From: Nitrosomonadales bacterium
GTDB taxonomy: Bacteria; Pseudomonadota; Gammaproteobacteria; Burkholderiales; Methylophilaceae
Assembly (NCBI GenBank): GCA_024642775.1
Contig: JAHEAL010000006.1
Location: forward strand, 39,285 to 97,832
DNA length: 58,548 bases
Direction: 5' to 3'
Made by a program: the position numbers and the translations under genes. Shown in pieces: positions 36,737 to 46,004 of the stretch (the first letter of the stretch is position 1; each line of letters opens with the position of its first letter). The notes below the pieces were generated by a model. It ran no database searches, was not told the origin of the DNA, and saw nothing but the letters and a program-made list of their open reading frames with translations.

Positions 36737-37060
36737 TTAAACTGTAAAACTCTCACCGCAGCCACATTCATCTTTAACGTTTGGGTTGTTAAATTTAAAT
36801 CCTTCATTTAATCCCTCTCTGGCAAAGTCTAATTCAGTCCCGTCTATGTATACAAGACTTTTTGGGTCAACATATATTTTTACGTTACGACTTTCATAAA
36901 GTGTATCTTCAGGATTTGCTTCATCTAAAAATTCTAGTGTGTAAGCCATACCCGAACAGCCAGTAGTTTTTACTCCCAATCTAAGACCTACACCTTTTCC
37001 TCTATTGGCTAAATATTTTTCGACTCTTTTGGCAGCCTTTTCAGTTATCGTAATCGCCAT
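36737..37060 (-). CDS. iscA: A-type Fe-S carrier IscA
   Basis: The 107-residue protein has the three A-type cysteines (TTGCSGMAY and the C-terminal CGCGESF). It receives clusters or iron and passes them to apoproteins. It shares one base with iscU. Confidence 0.96.
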   Translation of the reverse strand: MAITITEKAAKRVEKYLANRGKGVGLRLGVKTTGCSGMAYTLEFLDEANPEDTLYESRNVKIYVDPKSLVYIDGTELDFAREGLNEGFKFNNPNVKDECGCGESFTV

Positions 37061-37437
37061 TATTTTTTATTTTTTAAGTCTAGAATTGCCGCTTTGATTG
37101 CGTCCTCAGCAAGCACAGAGCAATGTATTTTAACTGGAGGAAGAGCGAGCTCCTCAGCAATGGCTGAGTTTTTGATTGATTCTGCCTCATCCAATGTCTT
37201 ACCTTTAAGCATCTCAGTTACTAAGCTACTTGAAGCAATAGCGGAACCACATCCATATGTTTTAAATTTTGCATCTTCAATAATTCCATTTTCACCTAGT
37301 TTGATCTGAAGCTTCATAACATCGCCACATGCTGGGGCACCAACCATACCTGTACCAACATTCGGATCGTTTTTATCTAATGACCCAACATTCCTTGGGT
37401 TTTCATAATGATCTAATACTTTATCGCTATAAGCCAT
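37060..37437 (-). CDS. iscU: Fe-S scaffold IscU
   Basis: IscU is the scaffold on which clusters are built. The 125-residue protein has ligands Cys37 (GAPACGD), Cys63 (YGCGSA), His105 and Cys106, in the same positions as E. coli, and LPPVKIHCS for HscA recognition. It follows iscS after 18 nt with an AAAGGAGAT Shine-Dalgarno. Confidence 0.98.
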   Translation of the reverse strand: MAYSDKVLDHYENPRNVGSLDKNDPNVGTGMVGAPACGDVMKLQIKLGENGIIEDAKFKTYGCGSAIASSSLVTEMLKGKTLDEAESIKNSAIAEELALPPVKIHCSVLAEDAIKAAILDLKNKK

Positions 37438-37455
37438 TTATATCTCCTTTAATTT

Positions 37456-38670
37456 TTAATGAGCTGCCCATTCCACTTTTTCTAAATCCACGCCATCTTT
37501 AAACATTTCCCACAGGGGTGAGAGCTCTCTTAACTTACCAATCTTTTCTTTTAAAATTTTAATAGTATGTTCTACATCACTATCCTTTGTAAATCGGCCA
37601 ATAGAAAAACGAATTGAGCTATGGGCTAATTCATCAGATCGACCTAGAGCTCTAAGAACGTAACTAGGTTCAAGGCTGGCTGATGTGCATGCTGAACCAC
37701 TGGACACAGCAATATCCTTTATCGCCATAATTAAGGATTCACCTTCAACATAATTAAAACTTATATTTAAATTGTGTGGAACTCTGTGGTCAAGGTCTCC
37801 GTTTACGTAAACCTCTTCGATTTCGGTAAGCCCCTTTAATAATTTTTGATGAAGAGTTTTAATCCTCTGATTTTCCATTTCCATTTCTTCTCTGGCAATC
37901 TTAAAAGCTTCTCCCATCCCAACAATTTGATGCGTTGCGAGAGTGCCGGAGCGCATTCCTCTTTCATGACCGCCGCCATGCATTTGAGCTTGAATCCTAA
38001 TTCTTGGTTTTCTTCTTACGAAAAGCGCACCAATACCTTTGGGTCCATATGTTTTATGGGCTGAGAAGCTCATTAAATCAACAGGTAAGTCCTCAAGATC
38101 AATTACAACTTTTCCGGTTGCTTGTGCTGCGTCAACATGAAATATAATATTATTTTTTCTACACTCATCTCCGATAGCTTTGATGTCTTGTATAACACCA
38201 ATTTCATTATTAACCATCATTAATGATGTTAAAACAGTATCTGGCCTAATAGCAGCTCTAAATTTATCTATATTGATTAGGCCATTCGGCTCTGGGGTAA
38301 GGTAAGTAGCTTCATAGCCAAGTCTTTCCAGTTCACGAAAGGCATCAATCACTGCTTTATGTTCGGTTGCTGAGGTAATAATATGTTTTCCTTTGTCCTT
38401 ACTATAAAACTCTGCTGCACCCTTGATTGCCAAATTATTTGATTCAGTTGCTCCGCTAGTCCATACAATTTCACGGGCATCTGCATTTACTAATGCTGCA
38501 ACGTTTCGTCTGGCTTCTTCAACTGCCTTTTCTGCAGTCCATCCATAAGGATGACTTCTGGAGGCTGGATTTCCAAAATCCTCTGTGATGAAGGGTATCA
38601 TTTTTTCAGCAACTCTTTTATCAACCGGAGTTGTTGCTGAATAATCCATGTAAATTGGTAAATTGTTCAT
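37456..38670 (-). CDS. iscS: cysteine desulfurase IscS
   Basis: IscS takes sulfur from cysteine for IscU, thiamine and tRNA thiolation. The 404-residue protein starts [17 protein letters not shown] and has the PLP Lys region [17 protein letters not shown] and active-site Cys in [17 protein letters not shown]. The C-terminus ending [21 protein letters not shown] is the IscS IscU-binding tail. It is the second of two adjacent desulfurase genes. Confidence 0.98.
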   Translation of the reverse strand: MNNLPIYMDYSATTPVDKRVAEKMIPFITEDFGNPASRSHPYGWTAEKAVEEARRNVAALVNADAREIVWTSGATESNNLAIKGAAEFYSKDKGKHIITSATEHKAVIDAFRELERLGYEATYLTPEPNGLINIDKFRAAIRPDTVLTSLMMVNNEIGVIQDIKAIGDECRKNNIIFHVDAAQATGKVVIDLEDLPVDLMSFSAHKTYGPKGIGALFVRRKPRIRIQAQMHGGGHERGMRSGTLATHQIVGMGEAFKIAREEMEMENQRIKTLHQKLLKGLTEIEEVYVNGDLDHRVPHNLNISFNYVEGESLIMAIKDIAVSSGSACTSASLEPSYVLRALGRSDELAHSSIRFSIGRFTKDSDVEHTIKILKEKIGKLRELSPLWEMFKDGVDLEKVEWAAH

Positions 38671-38686
38671 TTATTTCCTTTATGTC

Positions 38687-39829
38687 TTAATTTAATAATG
38701 ATGCGTAATTTTTTAAACGATTTTTTTCATGCTCTATTTTCTCTAACAAATACAAAATATTATTCCTAGTATTTTTTTCATTAAGGCTGAGTCGAATTGC
38801 GCTTTGTGCCAGATCAGGATCAACATTCATTTCAGTTAAGACATGACTGGCTTCTTTATTATTAGTTGAGCATGCAGAACCACTTGCAATACCGATACCA
38901 AATTTATCAAGGGCAGTAATCATTGTGGCACCATCAATACCTTCAAATCCGAAGAAACTAGTATTATCGACTCTTAATGCATCCTCTGAAAAAATTGTAG
39001 CACCCATTAATTTAATCTCGACTTCAAAGAAATTTCTGTTTTCTTTTAATTTTTCTGTATTTTTAAGCTTTTCCTGACTTAGCTCACAAGCCATCCCGAA
39101 TCCAACTATTGAGGCAAGATTTTCTGTACCGCTTCTTAAGCCAGCTTCTTGACCGCCACCTAGAATAAGTGGATCAATATCAAGACCATTTTTAATCACC
39201 AAGGCTGCAATCCCTTGGGGTCCATTTATTTTGTGACTTGATATTGACATAGCATCTAAACCAAGCGCATGAAAATCCAAGGGAATTTTGCCTAAAGCTT
39301 GAACAGCATCACTGTGGAAAATAATATTGTAATCAGACAATTGCTCTCGAATATTTGCGATATCATTAATCACTCCAGACTCGTTATTGACTAACATTAG
39401 ACTGAGAATATTAATTTCATTTTTGCTGAGCTTGTTTAGCTCATTCATGTCAAACACGCCATTTGTTTTTACTCTTAATTTCTCAACCTTAACTCCATGC
39501 AGCTTTAAGTTTTGCATTGGTTTGGAAATGCAGGGATGTTCAGTTGCCCCATAAAAAAATTGACCCTCTGGATAAATATTCGACATACCGTCAACAAACC
39601 AATTATTGCTTTCAGTTCCGCTTGAGGTAAAAAAAACTTCCTTAGGGTATGCTCCAACCGATTCAGCCACTTGATTCCTTGCATTATCAATTAATTTTTT
39701 TGCATCACGACCAAATGAATGATTGCTTGAAGGATTTCCCATTTGAGACTTCATGCACGGTAACATAACTTCCAGAACTCTCTCGTCTATCATGGTGGTA
39801 GCATTATTATCAAAATATAGTGAACTCAA
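38687..39829 (-). CDS. second cysteine desulfurase, NifS/IscS-like
   Basis: This 380-residue class V aminotransferase-fold PLP enzyme begins MSSLYFDNNATTMIDERV. It has SISSHKINGPQGIAALV for PLP binding and an active-site cysteine in ASGSACSTNNKEASHVL. It is clearly a paralogue of the following iscS. It lacks the conserved IscS C-terminal tail, so its sulfur acceptor may differ. It overlaps iscR by 4 nt, placing it first after the regulator. Confidence 0.9.
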   Translation of the reverse strand: MSSLYFDNNATTMIDERVLEVMLPCMKSQMGNPSSNHSFGRDAKKLIDNARNQVAESVGAYPKEVFFTSSGTESNNWFVDGMSNIYPEGQFFYGATEHPCISKPMQNLKLHGVKVEKLRVKTNGVFDMNELNKLSKNEINILSLMLVNNESGVINDIANIREQLSDYNIIFHSDAVQALGKIPLDFHALGLDAMSISSHKINGPQGIAALVIKNGLDIDPLILGGGQEAGLRSGTENLASIVGFGMACELSQEKLKNTEKLKENRNFFEVEIKLMGATIFSEDALRVDNTSFFGFEGIDGATMITALDKFGIGIASGSACSTNNKEASHVLTEMNVDPDLAQSAIRLSLNEKNTRNNILYLLEKIEHEKNRLKNYASLLN

Positions 39830-40305
39830 GCAAGAACCTCATTAGTATTTGTTGGAGATTTATCAAAAAAGTTAATGGTTTTGTCTTTGTTTGATGAAGA
39901 ATCTTTTGAGTTGTTGTACAGGTCTTGAAGAGATAAGCTATCAAGGTAATCTAAAATTTTCTTATTTACTGAAATCCATAAGTCGTGTGTCATGCATCGA
40001 TGTCCATCATGACAATTTTCAGTCCCTCCACATTGAGTAGCGTCAATTGTTTCGTCAACAGCTGAAATGATCTGACGTATCGTAATATCTGAAAGTTTTT
40101 TGTCAATCTTGTATCCACCACCAGGTCCGCGGACACTGTAAACAATATTTTTTCTTCTCAGTTTACTGAATAACTGTTCAAGATAGGATAGTGAAATCGC
40201 CTGTCTCTTGGACACGCCAAGCAGAGTAACGGGACCTTTTTCTTGATTTAATGCAATATCGAGCATCGCCGATACGGCAAATCTTCCTTTTGTGGTTAAT
40301 TTCAT
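39826..40305 (-). CDS. iscR: Fe-S cluster regulator IscR
   Basis: IscR is an Rrf2-family repressor and activator that senses Fe-S status through a [2Fe-2S] cluster. The 159-residue protein starts MKLTTKGRFAVSAMLDIA and has ligands Cys92, Cys98, Cys104 and His107, spaced as in E. coli IscR. A palindrome matching an IscR type 1 site and a sigma-70 promoter lie directly upstream, so it is probably autoregulated. Confidence 0.97.
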   Translation of the reverse strand: MKLTTKGRFAVSAMLDIALNQEKGPVTLLGVSKRQAISLSYLEQLFSKLRRKNIVYSVRGPGGGYKIDKKLSDITIRQIISAVDETIDATQCGGTENCHDGHRCMTHDLWISVNKKILDYLDSLSLQDLYNNSKDSSSNKDKTINFFDKSPTNTNEVLA

Positions 40306-40312
40306 ATTGTGT

Positions 40313-40342
40313 ATTGTACTAAAACTTGACTATATTGATCAA
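40313..40342 (-). promoter_or_regulatory. sigma-70 promoter of the isc operon
   Basis: On the minus strand a -35 TTGATC (40337-40342) is followed by an 18-bp spacer and a -10 TACAAT (40313-40318). Transcription would start near 40306, one base before the iscR ATG. The E. coli iscR promoter also uses a TTGAC-type -35 and TACAAT. Confidence 0.75.
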
Positions 40343-40346
40343 GTAT
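40322..40346. promoter_or_regulatory. IscR type 1 operator
   Basis: This 25-bp palindrome has perfect half-sites ACTTGA and TCAAGT around an AT-rich centre, with flanking AT pairs. It fits the known type 1 consensus for cluster-bound IscR and spans the -35 element, which fits repression of iscR. Confidence 0.75.
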
Positions 40347-40367
40347 TGATTATTTAGTTCATCAATT

Positions 40368-41012
40368 TTATTTTTTTAGCTGATCTATTTCTTTTTGTTG
40401 TTTTTCTAAGAGCGATAAAATATCATCAATGGACTGGTGAACAGGATCCTTATTGTCTTTACCTACCGCATAAGCGCTAAATTTACGTTCATTTTTTTCA
40501 GACTCAACTACTTTTGCGGGAATGCCAATCGCTGTGGTATTTTCTGGGATATTATTAACCACAACGGCATTAGAACCAATTTTTGAATTATTACCGATTG
40601 TAATGGGCCCAAGAATTTTGGCTCCTGCTCCTATGACGACATTATTCCCTAACGTTGGGTGCCTCTTTCCTTTTTTCCATGTAGTTCCTCCTAAAGTAAC
40701 ACCATGATAAAGGGTGCAGTCATCACCTATGATAGCAGTTTCTCCTATTACGACACCCATTCCATGATCAATGAAAAAACGTTGACCTATTTGAGCGCCA
40801 GGATGAATTTCTATACCAGTAATTATTCTAGAAATATAAGCAATAATTTTTGCTAACAGCTTTATTTTCAAACCCCATAGCCGATGAGAAATTCTGTGGA
40901 ATAAAATGGCATGTATCCCAGGGTATGTTGTGATAATTTCAATGTAGTTCCTTGCTGCTGGATCACGATCAAAAACCACAGACAAATCATTTTTTAATTG
41001 TTTAAATGCCAT
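40368..41012 (-). CDS. cysE: serine O-acetyltransferase
   Basis: CysE makes O-acetylserine for cysteine synthesis. The 214-residue protein is the short form: it has a brief N-terminal helix bundle and then hexapeptide beta-helix repeats with [21 protein letters not shown] and the LYHGVTLGG active-site loop. It lies upstream of the isc operon, which uses cysteine as its sulfur donor. The 66-bp gap before it holds no clear promoter. Confidence 0.95.
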   Translation of the reverse strand: MAFKQLKNDLSVVFDRDPAARNYIEIITTYPGIHAILFHRISHRLWGLKIKLLAKIIAYISRIITGIEIHPGAQIGQRFFIDHGMGVVIGETAIIGDDCTLYHGVTLGGTTWKKGKRHPTLGNNVVIGAGAKILGPITIGNNSKIGSNAVVVNNIPENTTAIGIPAKVVESEKNERKFSAYAVGKDNKDPVHQSIDDILSLLEKQQKEIDQLKK

Positions 41013-41078
41013 ATTGAATCAGATTTTAATAAAATTAATTTGTGCCATTATCCCACAAATAATAGCTGACTAAAATAC

Positions 41079-41819
41079 TCAGTCTTTAAAAATTTTCTTA
41101 TGAATTTGATTCAATATTCCTCTGAAAATATTTACCTCATCTTCATCCATTTTTATTCGATTAAACATCAGTCTTATTCTATGCATTAATCTTTTTCCTT
41201 GGACTTTGTCAAAGAAATCAAGTTCTTTTAAAGTTTCTTCTAAATGCTCATAAAAGCCACTCTGCTCTTTGAAAGTTGCTATTTTTTTCTCACGAGCATC
41301 AAAGTCTAATTGGGGTATCCCAATATTTTTTCTAAGCTCATAGGCTATTATCTGTACTGCTTGAGAAAGGTTTAATGAGGAATATTTTGGGTTTGCATCA
41401 ATAAAGCCAAGGTAATGACAATGTTGGATTTCATCATTTGATAATCCTGATGTTTCATTACCAAAAAGTAATGCGACATTATTATCTATGGCTAAGCTAA
41501 TCGCTTTATTTGCTATATCAACAGAAGATAGGTGTTCTTGGCTTAACTCTCGTCTTCGCGCAGTGAATCCAATTACCACCTGACTGTCCCTAATCGCTGT
41601 TTTAAAATTGTTTTCAACCTTGGCCTTTTCTAGTAAATCTTTTGCCCCTGAAGCCAGCGCATCTGCCTGAGTGTCAGGAAATTTTTCAGGATTAATTAAT
41701 GTTAAATTTTCAAACCCCATTGTTTTTATAGCTCTTGCTGATGATCCTATATTGCCGGGATGGCTCGTGTTAGACAGAACAAATGTGATATTTTTAAAAA
41801 TTTCATTTTTTGAATTCAT
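41079..41819 (-). CDS. trmJ: tRNA (cytidine/uridine-32-2'-O)-methyltransferase
   Basis: TrmJ is a SPOUT methyltransferase acting at tRNA position 32. The 246-residue protein has FVLSNTSHPGNIGSSARAIKTMG, LLFGNETSGLSNDEI and SLNLSQAVQIIAYEL, the three knot motifs, plus a C-terminal helical extension. AAAGGA precedes the ATG. In many proteobacteria it neighbours suhB, as it does here divergently. Confidence 0.95.
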   Translation of the reverse strand: MNSKNEIFKNITFVLSNTSHPGNIGSSARAIKTMGFENLTLINPEKFPDTQADALASGAKDLLEKAKVENNFKTAIRDSQVVIGFTARRRELSQEHLSSVDIANKAISLAIDNNVALLFGNETSGLSNDEIQHCHYLGFIDANPKYSSLNLSQAVQIIAYELRKNIGIPQLDFDAREKKIATFKEQSGFYEHLEETLKELDFFDKVQGKRLMHRIRLMFNRIKMDEDEVNIFRGILNQIHKKIFKD

Positions 41820-41868
41820 CTTATTCCTTTAGAATGGCACATTAAATAAATTATTAATGGTATAAGAA

Positions 41869-42672
41869 ATGCACCCAATGTTATCTACTGCAGTTAAGGC
41901 AGCCCGAAAAGCAGGATCTATTATATTACGTGCTGCTGAGGATATCGATCAATTGACTATAAAAAACAAATCTTTTAACGATTTTGTATCTGAGGTTGAT
42001 CTTGCTTCTGAGGAGGCAATAATTGAAACACTTAAAGCCGCATATCCTACGCATGGATTTCTGGGTGAAGAGTCTGGGTCCTCCTCCTCTTCGTCAGATT
42101 TTATTTGGATTATTGATCCCCTGGATGGGACAACGAACTTTTTACACAAATTTCCTCAATATTGTATTTCTATCGCACTAATGCACAAAGGAGAAATCAC
42201 TCAGGCTGTTATTTATGACCCTAATAGAAATGATTTATTTACAGCCACCAAGGGCAGTGGCGCATACTTAAATGACAAAAGAATTCGCGCGTCCAATAAA
42301 GCAAAACTAGGGGATTCAATAATAGGAACTGGTTTTCCGTTTAGAGATTTTACTCATCTACCATGTTATTTAAAAATGTTTGAAGAGATGGTTCGTTCTA
42401 CCTCTGGTATTAGAAGACCAGGCTCTGCAGCTTTAGATTTGGCTTATGTTGCAGCTGGTTGGTTTGATGGATTTTGGGAAATAGGTTTATCGAAATGGGA
42501 TATTGCGGCCGGAGCCCTTATTGTAAAGGAAGCGGGTGGAATAGTCAGTGATTTTAATCAAAAGCAGGCTTGGCTTAAAACAGGAAATATCATAGCGTCC
42601 AATGCTAAAATATACGATAATTTTTTAGCAATAATTCAAAAAAACATGAGTCAGGCATTAAAGGATCAGTGA
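41869..42672 (+). CDS. suhB: inositol-1-monophosphatase SuhB
   Basis: The 267-residue protein starts MHPMLSTAVKAARKAGSII. It has the metal-binding motifs GEESG, DPLDGTTNFLH and WDIAAGALIVKEAGG. Besides phosphatase activity, SuhB is part of the rRNA antitermination complex in E. coli, which fits the boxA-containing rRNA leader at the end of this window. Its 3' end overlaps convergent slyD by 7 nt. Confidence 0.96.
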   Translation: MHPMLSTAVKAARKAGSIILRAAEDIDQLTIKNKSFNDFVSEVDLASEEAIIETLKAAYPTHGFLGEESGSSSSSSDFIWIIDPLDGTTNFLHKFPQYCISIALMHKGEITQAVIYDPNRNDLFTATKGSGAYLNDKRIRASNKAKLGDSIIGTGFPFRDFTHLPCYLKMFEEMVRSTSGIRRPGSAALDLAYVAAGWFDGFWEIGLSKWDIAAGALIVKEAGGIVSDFNQKQAWLKTGNIIASNAKIYDNFLAIIQKNMSQALKDQ

Positions 42673-43148
42673 TGGTGATGTCCCCCTGGTCCATGCACAT
42701 GTTTGTGCTCAATTTCTTCTTGGTTTGCTGTTCTTACCTCAACAATTTTAGCTTTAAATAAGACTCTTTGACCTGCCCATGGGTGATTGCCATCGACAAC
42801 AGCCTTTCCATCTGCTACGTTGGTAACTGTAAAAATTACAATCTCCCCAGACTCATCTTCTCCTTCAAATTGCATTCCTTCTTTGACATTTTTCTCAGGA
42901 AATTTATCCACGGATTCAATATTCACCAAATTCTCATCATATTCACCAAACGCATCTTTAGGATCTAATGAAACTTCAATTTCTTCGCCTTGAGATTTTC
43001 CATGAATTGCTTCTTCAAGTTTTGGGAAAATATTATCAAAACCTCCATGAAGGTAAGAAATAGGCTCTTTACTTTTTTCTAAGATCTTTCCGTCGCTATC
43101 TTTGAGTTCAAAATCTATCGTTACCACTGTATTCATTGATACCTTCAT
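42666..43148 (-). CDS. slyD: SlyD-like FKBP peptidyl-prolyl isomerase
   Basis: This 160-residue FKBP-type isomerase has an inserted-in-flap chaperone domain (DPKDAFGEYDENLVN...) and a histidine-rich C-terminus (HKHVHGPGGHHHH) suited to Ni or Zn binding. The start has AAGGAAG upstream. It follows nadB after 9 nt and overlaps the suhB end. Confidence 0.93.
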   Translation of the reverse strand: MKVSMNTVVTIDFELKDSDGKILEKSKEPISYLHGGFDNIFPKLEEAIHGKSQGEEIEVSLDPKDAFGEYDENLVNIESVDKFPEKNVKEGMQFEGEDESGEIVIFTVTNVADGKAVVDGNHPWAGQRVLFKAKIVEVRTANQEEIEHKHVHGPGGHHHH

Positions 43149-43157
43149 GCAACTTCC

Positions 43158-44750
43158 TTAGTTAATTTCATTGTCTAATTGTAGCATTGTATCAATAGCC
43201 TCATCATTTTTTTCAGGATAATCCTTACTAAAATGCAACCCTCTACTTTCCTTTCTTGCTAATGCTGATAAGACAATTAATTCAGACACTTGAAGTAAAT
43301 TTCTAAGTTCAATCAAATCTGAGGTGATGTGAAAATTTTTGTAAAAATGTTGCACTTCTTTTTTTAGTATTTCAATTCTTTCGTATGCTCTGTTGAGCCT
43401 TTGATTTGTTCTAACAATGCCAACATAATTCCACATAAACCGTCTCAGTTCATTCCAGGTTTGCAGAATCATAACCGCCTCATCAGGATTTGTTACACGA
43501 CTTTCATCCCAATCTGGGAGAGGCGAGTGATCCGATTGTTCAGGAATTTTTGAGTAAATATGTTCAACAGCCGATTTAGAAAATACTAAGCATTCCAAAA
43601 GAGAGTTGCTGGCTAATCGGTTAGCCCCGTGAAGGCCAGTGCAGGCTGTTTCACCAATAGCATAGAGATTATGTAAACTAGTTTCTGCATTGAGATCGGT
43701 CTTAACGCCACCGCATGAGTAATGAGCAGCCGGAACAACGGGAATCGGTTCTTTGGTAATATCAATTTTTAAATTTTTACAATGTTGATAGATGCTAGGA
43801 AATCTTTTTTGTATAAAGTTTTCATCCAGCATGGAGATATCTAAAAAAACATTTTCCAGTCCACGTTGCTTCATTTCGTTATCAATGGCTCGAGCAACAA
43901 TATCCCTTGGAGCAAGATCACCAGATGGATGATACTTATGCATAAAGGGTTCACCATTGGGAAGTTTTAAAATGCCACCTTCACCACGAATTGTCTCAGA
44001 TATTAAAAATGACCTTTCCATTGGGTGAAAAAGACATGTTGGGTGAAATTGAATAAATTCCATATTGCTTATTTTGCATCCGGCACGCCATGCCATTGCA
44101 ACTCCATCACCAGTACTGACAGGAGGGTTTGTTGTGTATAGATAAGCTTTAGATGTGCCTCCAGTTGCCAAAACAGTATATTTTGCCGATAAAGTTTTAA
44201 TGGAATCATTATTTTTATCCAATATATAGGCACCCAAGCACGCATTTTCTTTACTTTTTGGATCAATTTTTCTTAACAAGATTAAGTCGACTGCAGAATG
44301 ATTTTCAAAAATAGTAATATTTTTTTTTATTTTTATTTCTTTTATTAAAGCTTCTTGAATGGCTTTGCCAGTAAAATCTTTGACATGAGCAATTCTATGC
44401 AACGAATGACCTCCTTCTTTTGTTAAATGAAGTGACTGATTGTCATTGGATTTAGTAAATTCAACACCTTGATCAATTAACCACTGAATTGAGTCTTTAC
44501 TATTCTTAATTACATGTCTGACCACCTGTTCATTGCATAGACCAGCTCCAGCGGAAATTGTATCTTGTTCATGTAATTCAAATCTATCATTATTGTCAAT
44601 TACGCCAGCTACTCCGCCTTGGGCCCAATGACTTGCACTTATATCTAGTGTTTGCTTGGCTATCAGAGCAATTTTTATATTTTCAGGAAATCGCAATGCT
44701 GTTGCAAGACCCGCAAGACCTGCACCAATAATTAAAACATCAAAATTCAT
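43158..44750 (-). CDS. nadB: L-aspartate oxidase
   Basis: NadB oxidises aspartate to iminoaspartate, the first step of de novo NAD synthesis. The 530-residue flavoprotein has the FAD motif VLIIGAGLAGLATAL, ASHWAQGGVAGV, FHPTCL, and GLHGANRLASNSLLECLVF. nadE at the left edge of the window completes the pathway; nadA and nadC are not here. It is divergent from rpoE. Confidence 0.97.
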   Translation of the reverse strand: MNFDVLIIGAGLAGLATALRFPENIKIALIAKQTLDISASHWAQGGVAGVIDNNDRFELHEQDTISAGAGLCNEQVVRHVIKNSKDSIQWLIDQGVEFTKSNDNQSLHLTKEGGHSLHRIAHVKDFTGKAIQEALIKEIKIKKNITIFENHSAVDLILLRKIDPKSKENACLGAYILDKNNDSIKTLSAKYTVLATGGTSKAYLYTTNPPVSTGDGVAMAWRAGCKISNMEFIQFHPTCLFHPMERSFLISETIRGEGGILKLPNGEPFMHKYHPSGDLAPRDIVARAIDNEMKQRGLENVFLDISMLDENFIQKRFPSIYQHCKNLKIDITKEPIPVVPAAHYSCGGVKTDLNAETSLHNLYAIGETACTGLHGANRLASNSLLECLVFSKSAVEHIYSKIPEQSDHSPLPDWDESRVTNPDEAVMILQTWNELRRFMWNYVGIVRTNQRLNRAYERIEILKKEVQHFYKNFHITSDLIELRNLLQVSELIVLSALARKESRGLHFSKDYPEKNDEAIDTMLQLDNEIN

Positions 44751-44762
44751 AAGTTTTTTTCT

Positions 44763-44790
44763 GAACCTTTAAGTGACTTTGCCGTCATAA
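44763..44790 (+). promoter_or_regulatory. candidate sigma-E promoter of rpoE operon
   Basis: GAACCT (44763-44768) and GTCATAA (44784-44790) are spaced about as in sigma-E promoters, which have a GGAACTT-type -35 and TCnnA-type -10 with about 16 bp between. Transcription would start near 44796 and give a ~15-nt leader holding GGAGG. Autoregulation of rpoE is common in this family. Confidence 0.55.
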
Positions 44791-44810
44791 ATACATGAAT
44801 GGAGGACACG

Positions 44811-45500
44811 ATGCGTAATTTAAAAGTTGTTGAATCACAAGTAAGAGTGTACAGTGAAAAATCTGACACACAAAATAAGAATAATATGAATTTTCCTCCG
44901 AAAAATCCGGAGCGTGAAATAGATCAAAAACTTGTTGAGAAAGCGCAAAAAGGCGATAAACAAGCATTTGGCATCCTGGTTGAAAAATATCACAAAAAAC
45001 TTTACCGTCTACTTTCTAGAATGGTTCGAGACCAATCTGAAATAGAAGATATCGTTCAAGATTCTTTCATCAAAGCTTACAGAGCGATTAATAACTTTCG
45101 TGGGGATAGTGCCTTTTACACATGGCTTTACCGCATAGGAGTAAATACAGCTAAAAACCATTTAATGGCTCTTGGAAGAAGACCTAAAGCTATGAACGAT
45201 GTGGAATTAGAGGAGATTGAAAATTTTGAAGAAGCTGGTGATTTGAGATCCTATGAAACACCAGAAAGTGCCATGATGACCAAAGAAATTGCGGCAACAG
45301 TTAACGAAACCATTGAGCACCTTCCTGAAGAGCTTCGTTCGGCTATAACGCTAAGGGAAATGGATGGGTTAAGCTACGAAGAAATTGCGGAGATTATGGA
45401 TTGTCCTATTGGTACAGTTAGATCAAGGATATTCAGGGCTAGGGAATCTATCTCTGAAAAGTTAAAACCTCTTATTGAAACATCTAATAAAAGATGGTAA
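44811..45500 (+). CDS. rpoE: extracytoplasmic-stress sigma factor RpoE (AlgU)
   Basis: RpoE directs the envelope-stress regulon. Region 2 (IVQDSFIKAYRAINNFRGDSA, FYTWLYRIGVNTAKN) and region 4 (LPEELRSAITLREMDGLSYE, PIGTVRSRIFRARE) closely match the RpoE/AlgU group. GGAGG 5 nt before the ATG at 44811 decides the start. That gives 229 residues, with an N-terminal extension of ~38 residues not seen in E. coli. A start at 44886 would remove most of it but has no Shine-Dalgarno. It heads the rse operon. Confidence 0.95.
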   Translation: MRNLKVVESQVRVYSEKSDTQNKNNMNFPPKNPEREIDQKLVEKAQKGDKQAFGILVEKYHKKLYRLLSRMVRDQSEIEDIVQDSFIKAYRAINNFRGDSAFYTWLYRIGVNTAKNHLMALGRRPKAMNDVELEEIENFEEAGDLRSYETPESAMMTKEIAATVNETIEHLPEELRSAITLREMDGLSYEEIAEIMDCPIGTVRSRIFRARESISEKLKPLIETSNKRW

Positions 45501-45524
45501 ATATTATTTTAAGGAATTACTAGA

Positions 45525-46001
45525 ATGTCAGAAAAAATATCATCAATTATTGATAACGAATTAAAAGGATCGGAACTAGACAAAGGACTAAGTGAGTTAT
45601 CCAAAAATGCTTTATCTATGTCTAAGTTTAAATCCTATCAAGCTATTAGAGATGTTCTAAGAAAAGAATATCTTGATGTTAATCCGAGCTTATCGTCAAA
45701 AATAATGGACAAAATAAACGACGAACCTACGCAGTTCAATAACGGCTTTATAAAAGAGAATGGATCGGTTCTGTCGGTTGATTATAAAAAATATCTCCTC
45801 TTTTTTCTTATGGGCCTCATAGTTGCTTTCTTAGGAACGCGGGCTTTTAATAATACAGACTCTTTTTCTGGAGGCGATAGTTCAGCCCCTAGCTTCTTGG
45901 CATCCGATGATGTTACCGAAGAGATTCTGATAGATCATTTCAATACCACTACACGAAATCCTAATCACCTGCTCGAAGCTGGTTACCAACCCAATATTTA
46001 A
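45525..46001 (+). CDS. rseA: anti-sigma factor RseA (MucA)
   Basis: The 158-residue protein has an N-terminal sigma-binding domain (ISSIIDNELKGSELDKGL), one transmembrane segment (about residues 88-106, YLLFFLMGLIVAFLG) and a short periplasmic tail. It would hold RpoE inactive at the membrane until cleaved. AAGGA precedes the ATG. It lies directly after rpoE. Confidence 0.87.
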   Translation: MSEKISSIIDNELKGSELDKGLSELSKNALSMSKFKSYQAIRDVLRKEYLDVNPSLSSKIMDKINDEPTQFNNGFIKENGSVLSVDYKKYLLFFLMGLIVAFLGTRAFNNTDSFSGGDSSAPSFLASDDVTEEILIDHFNTTTRNPNHLLEAGYQPNI

Positions 46002-46004
46002 AAT

